64,000 nt of DNA from Georgenia sp. EYE_87 (GTDB taxonomy: Bacteria > Actinomycetota > Actinomycetes > Actinomycetales > Actinomycetaceae). The position numbers and the translations under genes were made by a program. This document shows positions 16,935-25,639 of this stretch, piece after piece (the stretch's first letter is position 1; each line of letters begins with the position of its first letter). The stretch covers positions 124,001 through 188,000 of the forward strand of contig NZ_JAHXNL010000008.1 of assembly GCF_023148685.1 (NCBI RefSeq), read 5' to 3'. Below the pieces are notes generated by a model that made no database searches, had not been told where the DNA came from, and saw only the letters and a list, made by a program, of their open reading frames with translations.

Positions 16935-17034
16935 GGGTCTCCTCCGTCCGCGGTTGTCGTGGTCGGTCACATTGTCCGCTGCCCGTGCCCGCGGCGGGCC
17001 GCACGGCGTGGCCCGGTTGCGGTACACCGGTGGC

Positions 17035-17421
17035 ATGGACATCTCCGACGTGCTCGCCCGGCTCCACGACTTCACCGACGAGCGGGACTGGGCCCAGTTC
17101 CACACCCCGCGCAACCTCGTGCTCGCCCTCGTCGGTGAGGTGGGCGAGCTCGCCGAGCTCGTCCAGTGGCGCACGGACGAGGAGGTCATCGCCCTGGCTC
17201 GCACCGACGACGGCCGGGTGGCCCTGGCCGACGAGCTCGCCGACGTCTTCACCTACCTCGTCGGCATCGCCGACGCCGTCGGCATCGACCTCGACGAGGC
17301 GGTGCACGCCAAGATCACCAAGAACGCCGTCAAGTACCCGCCGCACCTGGCCCGCGGCTCGAACGCCAAGTACACCGAGCTGGGAGACGTTGACACCGGG
17401 CCGTCGGCGGAGGTGTCCTGA
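17035..17421 (+). CDS. MazG-like nucleotide pyrophosphohydrolase
   Basis: A 128-aa all-alpha NTP pyrophosphatase of the MazG/RS21-C6 (dCTPase-like) group, which removes non-canonical or excess nucleotides. The metal-binding residues are visible in EVGELAE (35-41) and DELADV (66-71, before FTYL). The C-terminal KITKNAVKYPP is the family's conserved KxxxNxxKYP. ATG 17035 is preferred; TACACC lies 6 nt upstream and there is no ribosome site, so it may be leaderless. It is followed directly by the transposase remnant, and its stop codon is intact. Confidence 0.9.
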   Translation: MDISDVLARLHDFTDERDWAQFHTPRNLVLALVGEVGELAELVQWRTDEEVIALARTDDGRVALADELADVFTYLVGIADAVGIDLDEAVHAKITKNAVKYPPHLARGSNAKYTELGDVDTGPSAEVS

Positions 17422-17424
17422 TCA

Positions 17425-18570
17425 ATGCCACCTTCTCCGCCCGGCTCGCCAAAGCGCGTGATGGAAGGTCCGACCAGTCGCGGGAGTGCAGCGTCCAGCG
17501 GTCGGGGCAGGTGTGGAAGGTCGCGACGATGGTCTCGGCGGTCTTCTTCGCGGCGGTCAGGTCGGCTTGGTGGCAGACCGAGCGCAGACGCTGGTAGCAC
17601 TGCCAGGCGAGGAAGACCTCGCCGTGGGGGTCCCCGGTCGGGAGGTGTGACGCTCGAGGCGGTCCCACTGCCGCTCGGTGAGGCGGTTGGCGCCGGCACG
17701 CAGGACGTTGCGGACCTTGTCCAGCGGGTCGTCCCTGCGGCCGCGGTGACCGGTGGCGTCCTGCTGGACGCGGCGGCGGACCTCGTCGACGACGTCGACG
17801 CCGAGCTTGGTGACGTGGAAGGCGTCCAGGACCGCGGCGGCGTCCTCGAGCTCTTCGTCGATCGCGTTCTGGTACCCGCGGAACGGGTCCAGGGTTGCGA
17901 CCTTCACGCCCGCCTTGAACTCCTCGCCGCGGTTCTGCAGCCAGGTCTCGTAGACCTTCCCGGACCGTCCCGGGACGAGGTCGCGCAACTCGCGCGGGTG
18001 CGGCCCTTGTCGTCGCCGGGCAGGTCGACCATGCCGGTCATCTCCTTCGGGCCCTTCTCCCTGGCCCGGTGCGGGGTGTGGTGCCACACGTGCTCGTCGA
18101 CTCCCAGGACCGTCACGCCGGCGAAGCGGGACTCGTCGGCGGCGAGGTCGTCCAGCACGGGATCGACGGCGTTCCACAGCGTGTGCCAGTCGACCCCGAG
18201 CTGGCGGGCGACGCCGGCGACCGAGCGTGCTCGCAGCACAGCTGGTTGATCGCGCCCACCAGATCGCCCGGGTCGTCAACTTCGCCACGCCGACGACCAG
18301 GTCGGGGACGTCCTCGGCGAACGTGCCGGCCGGGCAGTCCAGATCGGGGCACCGCCAGCGGCGCCGCCGCCACACCACGACCACGGGCGCCCCGAAGCGG
18401 GCGCGTCGGGCAGGCGCCGCACCCGCCGCCCATGCCCGACGGCCACCACCCCGCACCCGCGGCAGCCCTCGATCTGCGGGGCGGTCTCGACGGTGACGAC
18501 CAGCCGGCCGCCCCCGCGCCGCACGCTCGTGACGTGCAGGCCGACGATCCGAACAGCTCGTCACAGGAAG
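17425..18570 (-). mobile_element. Degenerate ISL3-family transposase remnant
   Basis: Read on the minus strand, consecutive pieces of one transposase appear in different frames. In order they are: zinc-ribbon part (VRRGGGRLVVTVETAPQ, CPDLDCPAGTFAED), HTH (VAGVARQLGVDWHTLWNAV), and catalytic core with the first Asp (VTVLGVDEHVWHH). Then comes KVYETWLQNRGEEF, a second Asp region (VKVATLDPFRGYQNAI), DAFHVTKLGVDVVDEVRRRVQQ, and AWQCYQRLRSVCHQADL. At least four frame changes are needed. The part after HTCPD, including the third catalytic residue, is missing. The outer end near 18570 (GCTCTTCCTGTGA on the minus strand) resembles an ISL3 terminal repeat, but no matching end or target duplication is evident. 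It cannot transpose by itself. Confidence 0.8.
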
Positions 18571-18638
18571 AGCAGGAGCCAGTGCTGCGCGCGCGGCAGC
18601 ACGACGTCGGGTGGTCCACCGTCGAGGTCCTCGGTCAA

Positions 18639-19223
18639 TCAGTTTGCTTGGTCACTACTGATCCTGGGGACCTCGACCCCCATCTCACGACGCTCGTTCG
18701 CAGCCGCATCATCTGCGGGGTGGTCGAACTCGTTCATGGTGGAGAGGTTGGCGTGCATCCTCCGCAGCATGTCGAGGAGTAGCTTCCGCTCGCGGTCGTC
18801 CAGGCCCTCGAGGAGGATCTGCTCGCGGCGGACCGCGATCGGCAGGATGTTGTCGTGCTGGGCGACACCGTCCTCGGTGAGGTAGAGGCGGCGGGCTCCC
18901 TCGCGGGTGTCGAGACCGACGAGGCCCTTGTCGATCAGGCTCTTGAGGCTGCGGCTGACGATCGCCTTGTCGATCCGCAGGAACTGGCTCACCTCGGCGG
19001 CTGTGCAGCCCGGCTCGTTGGCGACGTGCGCGATCAGTCGCCACTCGTTGACCCCGATCCCGAAGCGCTGGAGGTACTCGCGTGCGCTGCCCCATGAGAT
19101 GGCATTGCCGATCGTCACGAGGTAGTACGGCGTGGAGGTCCATCCCGCGGCGGTGCGCGGCAGTCGGGTCCGCCGGAGGTTGTTGAGCTTCAAGAGCTTT
19201 CCCTGCCCTGCCCTGCGGCTCAT
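18639..19223 (-). CDS. MarR-family transcriptional regulator
   Basis: A 194-aa winged-helix dimer. The core is YLQRFGIGVNEWRLIAHVANEPGCTAAEVSQFLRIDKAIVSRSLKSLIDKGLVGLDTREGARRLYLTEDG, a clear MarR HTH and wing. A basic N-terminal arm of about 40 residues precedes it. ATG 19223 has AGAGGA 5 nt upstream; a 14-residue longer GTG form is less likely. It is the last gene of the TRAP/M24 operon, 48 nt after the M24 gene. It probably senses the imported compound or its breakdown product, and may bind the TTG-N6-CAA box at 23561-23572. Confidence 0.88.
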   Translation of the reverse strand: MSRRAGQGKLLKLNNLRRTRLPRTAAGWTSTPYYLVTIGNAISWGSAREYLQRFGIGVNEWRLIAHVANEPGCTAAEVSQFLRIDKAIVSRSLKSLIDKGLVGLDTREGARRLYLTEDGVAQHDNILPIAVRREQILLEGLDDRERKLLLDMLRRMHANLSTMNEFDHPADDAAANERREMGVEVPRISSDQAN

Positions 19224-19271
19224 GGTTCCTCTTTGGTCGTTGTCATCGCTTCCCATTGTGACCACGGTGCC

Positions 19272-20483
19272 TCACCAGTGGTTACGCATCGGGAAGCGGT
19301 CGAGCGGCGTGCCCCCCGCGTCGGTGAGATGGACGAGGCGCTCGGTTCGCAGGCCACCGACGCCGGGCTTGTTGATCGTCGCCTTGAGGGTGAAGACCAT
19401 GTTCGGCCTGAGGACCTCCTCGTTGGTCGGGCCGATCCAAGGCATTTCTTCCTCGGGGTCCATGCCGGTGCCGTGGCCGGTGCCGCGTCCGCGTGCCTCG
19501 ATCGAGTAGTCACCGTAGCCGCGCTCGATCAGGACGCTCTGGATCTGCCGGTTCAGCGCGGAGGCGGTGATGCCCGGGCGGGCGAAGGCCAGGCCCGCCT
19601 CGACCGCGGACACGGACGCCTCGACTACGTCCATCACCTCGTCGGAGACCTCGCCCACCGTGAACCCGCGTCCGCCGTCGGCGACGTAGTTGCCGTACCG
19701 GGCGCCGATGTCTGTCAGGACGAGGTCGCCCGGCTGGGGGGTTCGGTGCGAGGGCAGTGCGAGGGAGTACGAGGAGCGTGGACCCGACTGGACCATCGAG
19801 AGGAAGGCCACCCCGTCCGCGCCGGCGCGGATCATGGCGATGTCGGCCTCGCGGGCGAGGTCACGCTCGGACATCAGCTCTCCGGAGGTGACGATCTCTT
19901 CGAGGCGGGACATCGCGACATCGGTAAGCGTCGCGGCGTGCTGCAGCTGGCCGACCTCCCACTCTGACTTCACGGCCTTCGTCCGTGCCAGCACGTCGGT
20001 CTCCTTGACGCCGTAGCCGTCCATCACGCCGTCGAGGGCGGTGCGTATCGGTGCTGGCATCTGCCCGGCTCCTGCGACCCCGACCGAGCTCGGCTTCCAT
20101 GCTCCGAAGGTCTGTGCGTTCGTGCCGGGGAGCTCGTTGAGTGGACGCACGACGAAGGGCGTGACCTCCAGGGCGGCGTCGAGGCAGCCGTCGGCCACGA
20201 ACAGTTCCGGTTCTCCTGCGAGCGGGAAGAGCAGGACAGCCTGCTCGATGCCGTTGATGCCGTCGACGGGGCGGAAGTCGGTGAAGTATCTGATGTTGGC
20301 TGTGCGCCAGGCGTCGCCGTAGCAGACCAGCAGGTCGAGCTGGTCGATTGCCATGAGGGAGCGCAGACGGTACTGGCGGTCTTCGAACTCGATGTCCGGG
20401 GTGGGTCCGGGCGGGGGGATGCGCACGGCGGCGTGCTCCTTGGTCGTTGTCGTGGTTGGCGTGGGGCGCGTCGTCCGAGTCAT
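19272..20483 (-). CDS. M24-fold (pita-bread) hydrolase, Xaa-Pro peptidase/creatinase type
   Basis: A 403-aa protein with a creatinase N-terminal domain (about 30-165) and a C-terminal pita-bread domain (170-400). Canonical metal ligands can be placed at Asp258 (LTDIG), Asp269 (YVADGGRGF), His337 (GTGHGTG) and Glu381 (LRTERL). The fourth ligand, normally Glu in a TIEPG-like strand, is Lys367 (VFTLKATI). Loss of ligands is known in non-peptidase members such as creatinase, so a C-N hydrolase acting on a small imported molecule is more likely than a peptidase. Its ATG overlaps the DctQM stop (TGATG). With TRAP genes beside it, ectoine hydrolase-like or related activity is possible but unproven. 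Confidence 0.85.
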   Translation of the reverse strand: MTRTTRPTPTTTTTKEHAAVRIPPPGPTPDIEFEDRQYRLRSLMAIDQLDLLVCYGDAWRTANIRYFTDFRPVDGINGIEQAVLLFPLAGEPELFVADGCLDAALEVTPFVVRPLNELPGTNAQTFGAWKPSSVGVAGAGQMPAPIRTALDGVMDGYGVKETDVLARTKAVKSEWEVGQLQHAATLTDVAMSRLEEIVTSGELMSERDLAREADIAMIRAGADGVAFLSMVQSGPRSSYSLALPSHRTPQPGDLVLTDIGARYGNYVADGGRGFTVGEVSDEVMDVVEASVSAVEAGLAFARPGITASALNRQIQSVLIERGYGDYSIEARGRGTGHGTGMDPEEEMPWIGPTNEEVLRPNMVFTLKATINKPGVGGLRTERLVHLTDAGGTPLDRFPMRNHW

Positions 20484-22420
20484 CACTGGAACCCGAGCGC
20501 TCGTGGCAGCCACAGGGACAGTGCGGGTACGAGGACCAGCAGGGCCAGGACCACGGCCACGGGAAGGTAGAGCCAGCGGGCCTCCCAGTACACCGAGGAG
20601 ACTTTGGCTCGGGCGACGCCGGCGGCGATGAAGATCAGTCCTCCCACGGGTGGGGTGATCTGTCCGAGCATGATGGAGAGCACGAGGACCACTCCGAGCC
20701 AGATGAGATTGATGTCGGCCATCTCGGCGATGGGGGCCAGGACCGGCACGACGAGGACCATGGCGGGCGGGGGTTCGAGGACCAGTCCGATGACGAGAAG
20801 GAAGACGACGATCAGGACCATGAGCAGGGCCTGACTGTCGACGGCTTCCAGGCTCCGGGCCACCGTGGTGGGCACCTGCTCGGCGATGAGGAGCCAGGCC
20901 AGGGGCCCGGACGCGGCCAGCAGGAACAGGATGACCGCGGTGTCGCTGGCAGATTCCAGAGCGGCCAGCCAGGTCGACCGCAGCGTGGACCGGCGGTAGA
21001 CCGTCGCGCCGATGACGAGTGCGAAGAGGCACGCGACCGCGCCCGCCTCGGTGGCCGTGACCGCTCCGCCGCGCAGCAGCATGAGCACGCCCAGGGGTAG
21101 CAGGAGCGCGGGGAGTGCGAAGGTCAGCGCGCGGGCCTTGGCGGACCATGGTGTTCGTTTCTCGGCCCGGATGCCCGGGTAGATCCTTCCGGCCAGCAGC
21201 CACACGGTCGTCATGAGTGCGCCGGCGAAGATGAGCCCGGGAACGACGCCGGCCATGAACAGCGCCCCCACCGAGACCCCGGCAAGTGAGGCGTAGAGCA
21301 GGAAGGAGATCGAGGGCGGGATCATCGTCGTGGTGATCGACCCCATGGCGGTCAGGGCGGCGGCGAAGGCCCGGGGGTATCCGGCGCGCTCCATCGGGGG
21401 CACGAGCAGCTTCGCGACCATGGCGGAGTCTGCCGAGCTGGACCCGGACAGGCCGCCGAGGAGCGTCGAGGTGGCGATGTTGACCTGGCCGAGGCCGCCG
21501 CGCAGGTGACCGACGAGACTCAGCGCCAGATCGATGATCGCGCGGGTGATCCCACCCGCGTTCATGAGCGCACCCATGAGGATGAAAAACGGGATGGCGA
21601 GCATCGTGAAGTTGGTACTCACCTGCGAGGCGAAGTGGTTCGCCACCACGACGTCGGGCAGACCGCCGGCCTCGAAGGCTACGGCGGCGCCGAGCAGCAG
21701 GGCGTGGGCGACCGGCGCACCGAGGGCCAGCAGCAGCATCGAGGCCACCAACGACACCGTGGTGGGGTCCAGAACGATGAGGTAGGAGTACTGAATGCCC
21801 TCGAGCACCACCAGTGCCAGCGCCGCCCCGACGACGACGGCGGCGTAGACGGCGGGTCGCCGGACCCGTGCCACGTCAGAGCGCAGGAGGTTCAGCAGGG
21901 ACAGGAACGCCCCCACGGGCAGAGCCAGGTAGAGCCAGCGGTACGAGACGCCACCACTGATGGACAGACCGGTCGTCTCGCCCAGCAGACCGATCCCGAG
22001 GTAGCCGATGAGCGCGAGCGACGCGGCGGAGAGGGCGATACCCAGCAGGTCCGTGTACGGCCGCGCGCGTACAGGAAGGAGATGGACGAACATGGACATC
22101 CGGATGTGGCTGCCGGTGCGGGTCACGGTGACGCATCCGAGCATCACCAGCCAGAGGAAAGCCCACCTGGACATCTCCTCCGGCCAGGCGAGCGGCGCGC
22201 CCAGGACGTAGCGCATGAAGACCTGCACGATCGACAGCGTCACCATCGCGATCAGGAGCAGGGCGGTGACGGAATCGATCACGCGGTCGAACACCTTGAG
22301 CGCGCCGAGGCGAGTACTTCGTGCGCCCGGCAACGCCTCGGACTCGTGGAGCTCGTCGAGCTTGGTGGGCTCCGAGGAAGGGACGGTCCCTCCCCGGTGC
22401 TCGGTGGGTGCGATGGCCAT
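20483..22420 (-). CDS. TRAP transporter fused small and large permease (DctQM)
   Basis: A 645-aa fusion of both TRAP membrane subunits. Residues about 40-190 are the DctQ part with four helices (DRVIDSVTALLLIAMVTLSIVQVFMRYVLGAPLAWPEEMSRW, with the typical RYVLG...W.EE motif). From about 215 on is the DctM part, with roughly twelve helices and motifs such as FFILMGALMNAGGITRAI, LLGGLSGSSSADSAMVAKLL and GSITTTMIPPSISFLLYA. It imports an organic anion or zwitterion with Na+ using the binding protein encoded 10 nt upstream. Fusion rather than separate Q and M genes is a recognised variant. Confidence 0.93.
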   Translation of the reverse strand: MAIAPTEHRGGTVPSSEPTKLDELHESEALPGARSTRLGALKVFDRVIDSVTALLLIAMVTLSIVQVFMRYVLGAPLAWPEEMSRWAFLWLVMLGCVTVTRTGSHIRMSMFVHLLPVRARPYTDLLGIALSAASLALIGYLGIGLLGETTGLSISGGVSYRWLYLALPVGAFLSLLNLLRSDVARVRRPAVYAAVVVGAALALVVLEGIQYSYLIVLDPTTVSLVASMLLLALGAPVAHALLLGAAVAFEAGGLPDVVVANHFASQVSTNFTMLAIPFFILMGALMNAGGITRAIIDLALSLVGHLRGGLGQVNIATSTLLGGLSGSSSADSAMVAKLLVPPMERAGYPRAFAAALTAMGSITTTMIPPSISFLLYASLAGVSVGALFMAGVVPGLIFAGALMTTVWLLAGRIYPGIRAEKRTPWSAKARALTFALPALLLPLGVLMLLRGGAVTATEAGAVACLFALVIGATVYRRSTLRSTWLAALESASDTAVILFLLAASGPLAWLLIAEQVPTTVARSLEAVDSQALLMVLIVVFLLVIGLVLEPPPAMVLVVPVLAPIAEMADINLIWLGVVLVLSIMLGQITPPVGGLIFIAAGVARAKVSSVYWEARWLYLPVAVVLALLVLVPALSLWLPRALGFQ

Positions 22421-22430
22421 GGGACGCTCC

Positions 22431-23480
22431 TCAGTTAGCGGCGAGGGACTTGACGTCGTCGATGAAGTCCTTCGCCTCGGGGTACTTCGCGAAGTACTGC
22501 TCGTCGTAGGTGGCGGAGCGCGCCTTCCACTCGTCCAGGTCGGTGGGCTCCTCCATCACGGTCACTCCCTCGGCCTGGAGCTTCTCCAGCGTCTCGGCCT
22601 CGACGTCGCGGCTGGTGGTGCGGACCTCGGCGAAGACCTCCTCGGCCGTGGTGCGCAGGCACTCCTGGAGGTCACCCTCGAGGGCGTTGAACCAGTCCGC
22701 GTTCGCGCGCACCGGCTTGATGTTGAACCAGTGCTTGGTGTTGTTCAGGTAAGGTGCCGGCTCCCAGAACGCGTTCGCGTCGATCTGGGCGAGGGCGCTC
22801 TCGCCGCCCTCGATGACACCGGTCTCCAGGGCGTTGTACATCTCGGTGAACGGCACGGGGGTCGGAGCCGCCCCCAACGCCGACCACAGCCCGAGCGGGA
22901 TCTCCGCCTCCGGGACGCGGATCTTCAGACCTCTGAGGTCTTCGATGTTCTCCACCGGTCGAGAGGTGAACGTCCAGCGCCAGCCGTCCTCACCCATGCC
23001 GAGGATCGTCGCACCCGTGGTGGCCTCGAGCTCCTCGGCCATCTGCGGTGTCATCTCCTCGATGACCCGCTCCACGTGCTCCTCGTCCTCGAAGACGTAA
23101 CCGAGCGACAGCGCCGAGAGCGCGGGAGCGAGCTCGCCCTCCACGTCGAAACCACCGCTGGTGATCTCATACGTCCCGTTGCGGTTGCCGTCGATGAGGT
23201 CGACGAAGCCCCCCAGCTGCCCGGCGGGGTAGTTCGTGCCCACGAGGCGCCCGTCGGAGCACTGCTCCACCTCCTCGACGAACCGCTCGAACCCGTCGTT
23301 CATCGGCGTCCCGACGCCTTCGATGGTCGCCACGCGATACTCGATCGTCTCCTGAGCGGTGCCCTCGGCGGCACCGTCGGCACCCTCCGTGCCCGGGGCG
23401 CAGGCCGCAAGGAGGGCAGCCCCGGCACCGATCGCAGTCGCGCTAATGAGTGTCTTTCCTGTGCTGCGTGCGGAAAACAT
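22431..23480 (-). CDS. TRAP transporter substrate-binding lipoprotein (DctP)
   Basis: A 349-aa extracytoplasmic binding protein. The signal peptide ends in a lipobox LLAAC (Cys27), so it is a membrane-anchored lipoprotein, as usual in Gram-positives. Family marks are the DctP core (NDGFERFVEEVEQCSDGRL, YPAGQLGG), DLRGLKIRVPE with the ligand-clamping Arg, and PVPFTEMYNALETGVIEGGE. ATG 23480 has AAAGG upstream. It is first in the operon and defines the substrate. The Arg suggests a carboxylate group on the ligand, but identity is unknown. Confidence 0.92.
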   Translation of the reverse strand: MFSARSTGKTLISATAIGAGAALLAACAPGTEGADGAAEGTAQETIEYRVATIEGVGTPMNDGFERFVEEVEQCSDGRLVGTNYPAGQLGGFVDLIDGNRNGTYEITSGGFDVEGELAPALSALSLGYVFEDEEHVERVIEEMTPQMAEELEATTGATILGMGEDGWRWTFTSRPVENIEDLRGLKIRVPEAEIPLGLWSALGAAPTPVPFTEMYNALETGVIEGGESALAQIDANAFWEPAPYLNNTKHWFNIKPVRANADWFNALEGDLQECLRTTAEEVFAEVRTTSRDVEAETLEKLQAEGVTVMEEPTDLDEWKARSATYDEQYFAKYPEAKDFIDDVKSLAAN

Positions 23481-23821
23481 CGTCCCGCCTTTCTCTTCAT
23501 CGAGAGCACCTGTACCGGCGCGGGGATCTCTGAGGGAGTCGGTGATGCACCGACGTGTTGTTGACATTGCAACTCCCTCACTACGGTGGGGCCCGGAGGA
23601 GGTGCAGTCAAGTCGGTTGCCATATGTTGCCTCGCCCGCCACTCCCAACCAGCGGCGAGGGGCGCATCCCGGCCGGAATCGCTGCAAGCCAGGGCACGTG
23701 GCCCGCCGAAACACTTCAGGCCGGTCAGTGCATCTACGAACCGGTGCGAACGGTGCAGGAGCGATACGGACCGGGCAGAGGTCGCCGCATGCCGTTCGAC
23801 CTGGAGGTCGAGCAGGTGCGT
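23481..23821. other. 341-bp promoter region of the TRAP operon
   Basis: It lies between two minus-strand genes, with the ThiD/PdxK-like gene upstream and dctP downstream. No gene is seen. The notable signal is the 12-bp box at 23561-23572. A PdxK-gene terminator is not obvious. Confidence 0.5.
23561..23572 (-). promoter_or_regulatory. Candidate MarR operator TTG-N6-CAA
   Basis: The plus strand reads TTGACATTGCAA; the minus strand TTGCAATGTCAA. TTG-N6-CAA, with a GTTG/CAAC core, is the usual shape of MarR-family sites. It lies about 80 nt upstream of the dctP start, and the operon it would control ends with a MarR gene. Linking the site to that protein is an inference. Confidence 0.45.
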
Positions 23822-24625
23822 CTAGGAGGCGGTGTAGGCGCCCTGCCACACCGTGTCGAACGGGGTGTGGGCCGAGACCCGGCCTCGGATCCCGGCCGTG
23901 ACGAAGTCCTTGGCCAGGGCGACGGCGTCGCGCACGTCCGCGCCCTTCGCCAGCTCGGCGGTCACCGCGGCCGCCAGCGTGCACCCGGCACCGGAGACGC
24001 GCGCCTGCCCGACCTTGGGTGCGGAGAAGACGTGCGCCTCCGCGCCGTCGAACAGCACGTCGACGGCGTCCTCGCCGGGCAGCTCCACGCCGCCCTTCGC
24101 CAGGACGTACGCGGGCCCGAGGTCGTGAATGCGCCGGGCGGCCTCGGTGAGGTCCTCGACGGACTCGATGGTGTCCATGCCCGAGAGTGTCTTCGCCTCG
24201 AACAGGTTCGGGGTGACCACGGTTGCGTGCGGCAGGACCGCCTCGCGCAGGGCGTTGTCGGTGTCCAGGGCCGCACCGGGCTCCTGGCCCTTGCAGATGA
24301 GGACCGGGTCGAGCACGACGTGGCGCCACGGCTGACCACGGAGCGCGGCGGCGACGACCTCGATGGTCTCCGTGGTGCCCAGCATGCCGATCTTGACGAC
24401 GTCGAGGTCGTGCGCGGCGGTGGCGGCCTCGATCTGCTCGGTGATGACGTCCGGGGGGACGGGCACGAAGCGGTGCGCCCAGTCGTTCTGCGGGTCGAAC
24501 GAGACGATGCACGTGGTGGTGCCGACCCCGTACACGCCGAGCTGCTGGAACGTCTTCAGGTCCACCTGGAGGCCGGCGCCCCCGGTGGCCTCGGACCCTG
24601 CGATGACGTAGGCGAGCTTGACCAC
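23822..24625 (-). CDS. ThiD/PdxK-like ribokinase-family kinase
   Basis: A 267-aa kinase that phosphorylates hydroxymethylpyrimidine or pyridoxal/pyridoxine. IAGSEATGGAGLQVDLKTFQQLGVYG (8-33) is the ThiD-type N-terminus. LDPVLICKG and TPNLFEAKTLSG are internal family blocks. SGAGCTLAAA (211-220) is the anion-hole motif, with Cys215 in the catalytic loop. IAGSE replaces the usual IAGSD. Bacillus PdxK belongs to this group, so vitamin B6 salvage is as likely as thiamine synthesis. No thi or pdx genes are next to it. Confidence 0.82.
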   Translation of the reverse strand: MVKLAYVIAGSEATGGAGLQVDLKTFQQLGVYGVGTTTCIVSFDPQNDWAHRFVPVPPDVITEQIEAATAAHDLDVVKIGMLGTTETIEVVAAALRGQPWRHVVLDPVLICKGQEPGAALDTDNALREAVLPHATVVTPNLFEAKTLSGMDTIESVEDLTEAARRIHDLGPAYVLAKGGVELPGEDAVDVLFDGAEAHVFSAPKVGQARVSGAGCTLAAAVTAELAKGADVRDAVALAKDFVTAGIRGRVSAHTPFDTVWQGAYTAS

Positions 24626-24682
24626 GGGTTGTCTCCGATCGGACGACGGCGTTCGGGTGTAGAGGGACGTCCCAAAATACCC

Positions 24683-25201
24683 TCACCGGTGCTGGGGTAC
24701 CTCCCGGGCGGCCGCCATGCGGTCGAAGGCCCCAGGCTCCCCGCAGCCGAGCACAGCGTCCGCACACAGCTCAGGGGTGAGGACGGATGTGTCGACCTCG
24801 ACGTCGTACTCCCGGCCGGAGTGCAGGTGTCCGAACTGGGCCGCGGCGAAGCCGCGCCGCTCCTCGGGGCGTCGCGCCTCCCGGCGGAGCAGCTCCTCCA
24901 GCGGGCAGTGGACGCCGACGAGCAGCACCCGCAGCCCGCGGTAGAGGTCCAGATCGAGGTCAGGGCGGAAGTGGTCGCTGACGACGTTGTTCCCGGCGCG
25001 TGCCGTCGCAGCCACCGCGTGGTGGTAGCCGACCTCCATGGCGGCGAACACGGACTCGTCCCAGCACGGCAGCATGTCGATGAACGAGTCGAGCGGGATG
25101 TACTGCAGCGGAGTCTCCGACCGTCGCTGCAGCTCCTCGGCGAGCGTGGTCTTCCCGGACGCCGACGTCCCGCTGAGCACAACGATCTCGGCGGCGGCCA
25201 T
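24683..25201 (-). CDS. P-loop kinase, chloramphenicol phosphotransferase-like
   Basis: A 172-aa P-loop protein. Walker A is GTSASGKTT (11-19). Segments IPLDSFIDMLPC, NNVVSDHFRPDLDLDLYRGLRVLLVGVHCPLEELLRREARRPEERRG and YDVEVDTSVLTPELCADAVL follow the chloramphenicol phosphotransferase (CPT) pattern. Asp in PLDSF would be the catalytic base region. Start ATG 25201 overlaps the VOC stop as TGATG, so the two are coupled. Many CPT-like proteins do not act on chloramphenicol, so resistance should not be assumed. Confidence 0.8.
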   Translation of the reverse strand: MAAAEIVVLSGTSASGKTTLAEELQRRSETPLQYIPLDSFIDMLPCWDESVFAAMEVGYHHAVAATARAGNNVVSDHFRPDLDLDLYRGLRVLLVGVHCPLEELLRREARRPEERRGFAAAQFGHLHSGREYDVEVDTSVLTPELCADAVLGCGEPGAFDRMAAAREVPQHR

Positions 25202-25578
25202 CAGCTGGCTGAGCGCTGGCAGACCATCAGCGGGTTGTTGTCGGGGTCGCGGAACTGGACGAGTCTGACACTGCCGATGTCCTCGATGTCGGAGTCCAGC
25301 GTGACGCCGAGGTCCCGCAGAAACGCGACCGTCGCTGCCATGTCGGTGGTCCAGAAGAAGAAGCGCGGGGGTCCCGCGGGGTCGAACTCCGGCCTGTTGG
25401 CGTCGAGCGCCAGCCGGGTCTCGCCCGTGGTGGGCAGGTCGTAGATCGTGCCGCCGTGGCTGGGGTCCGACTCCGGCAGTCCCAGCAAGCGGGAGTACCA
25501 CCGCGCTGAGCGCACTATGTCCCGAACCGGGATGAACACCTGGCCGATGCGGTTCTCGATGGGGCTCGCCGTCACCAC
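25201..25578 (-). CDS. VOC (glyoxalase/bleomycin resistance fold) family protein
   Basis: A 125-aa single-domain VOC protein with the two beta-alpha-beta-beta-beta halves: IGQVFIPVRDIVRSARWYSRLLGLPE and FFFWTTDMAATVAFLRDLGVTLDSDIEDIGSVRLVQFRDPDNNPLMVCQ. The C-terminal RDPDNNPL motif is family-typical. Two consecutive GTG codons (25578, 25575) can start it. It is translationally coupled to the P-loop kinase. Metal-dependent small-molecule binding or catalysis is expected; the ligand is unknown. Confidence 0.85.
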   Translation of the reverse strand: MVTASPIENRIGQVFIPVRDIVRSARWYSRLLGLPESDPSHGGTIYDLPTTGETRLALDANRPEFDPAGPPRFFFWTTDMAATVAFLRDLGVTLDSDIEDIGSVRLVQFRDPDNNPLMVCQRSAS

Positions 25579-25639
25579 GCCCGAGATCCTACGGCACCGT
25601 CCGTAACGTCCCCGGCACGGCCTCCCGGCGCACGTGAGC

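Noticed and set aside
22431-24767. A 778-residue version of the TRAP binding protein
   Set aside because: The extension would precede a clear signal peptide and lipobox and overlap the ThiD-like gene. ATG 23480 with AAAGG is the right start.
24683-25201. Chloramphenicol resistance gene
   Set aside because: The fold matches chloramphenicol phosphotransferase, but many relatives act on other substrates and there is no resistance context.
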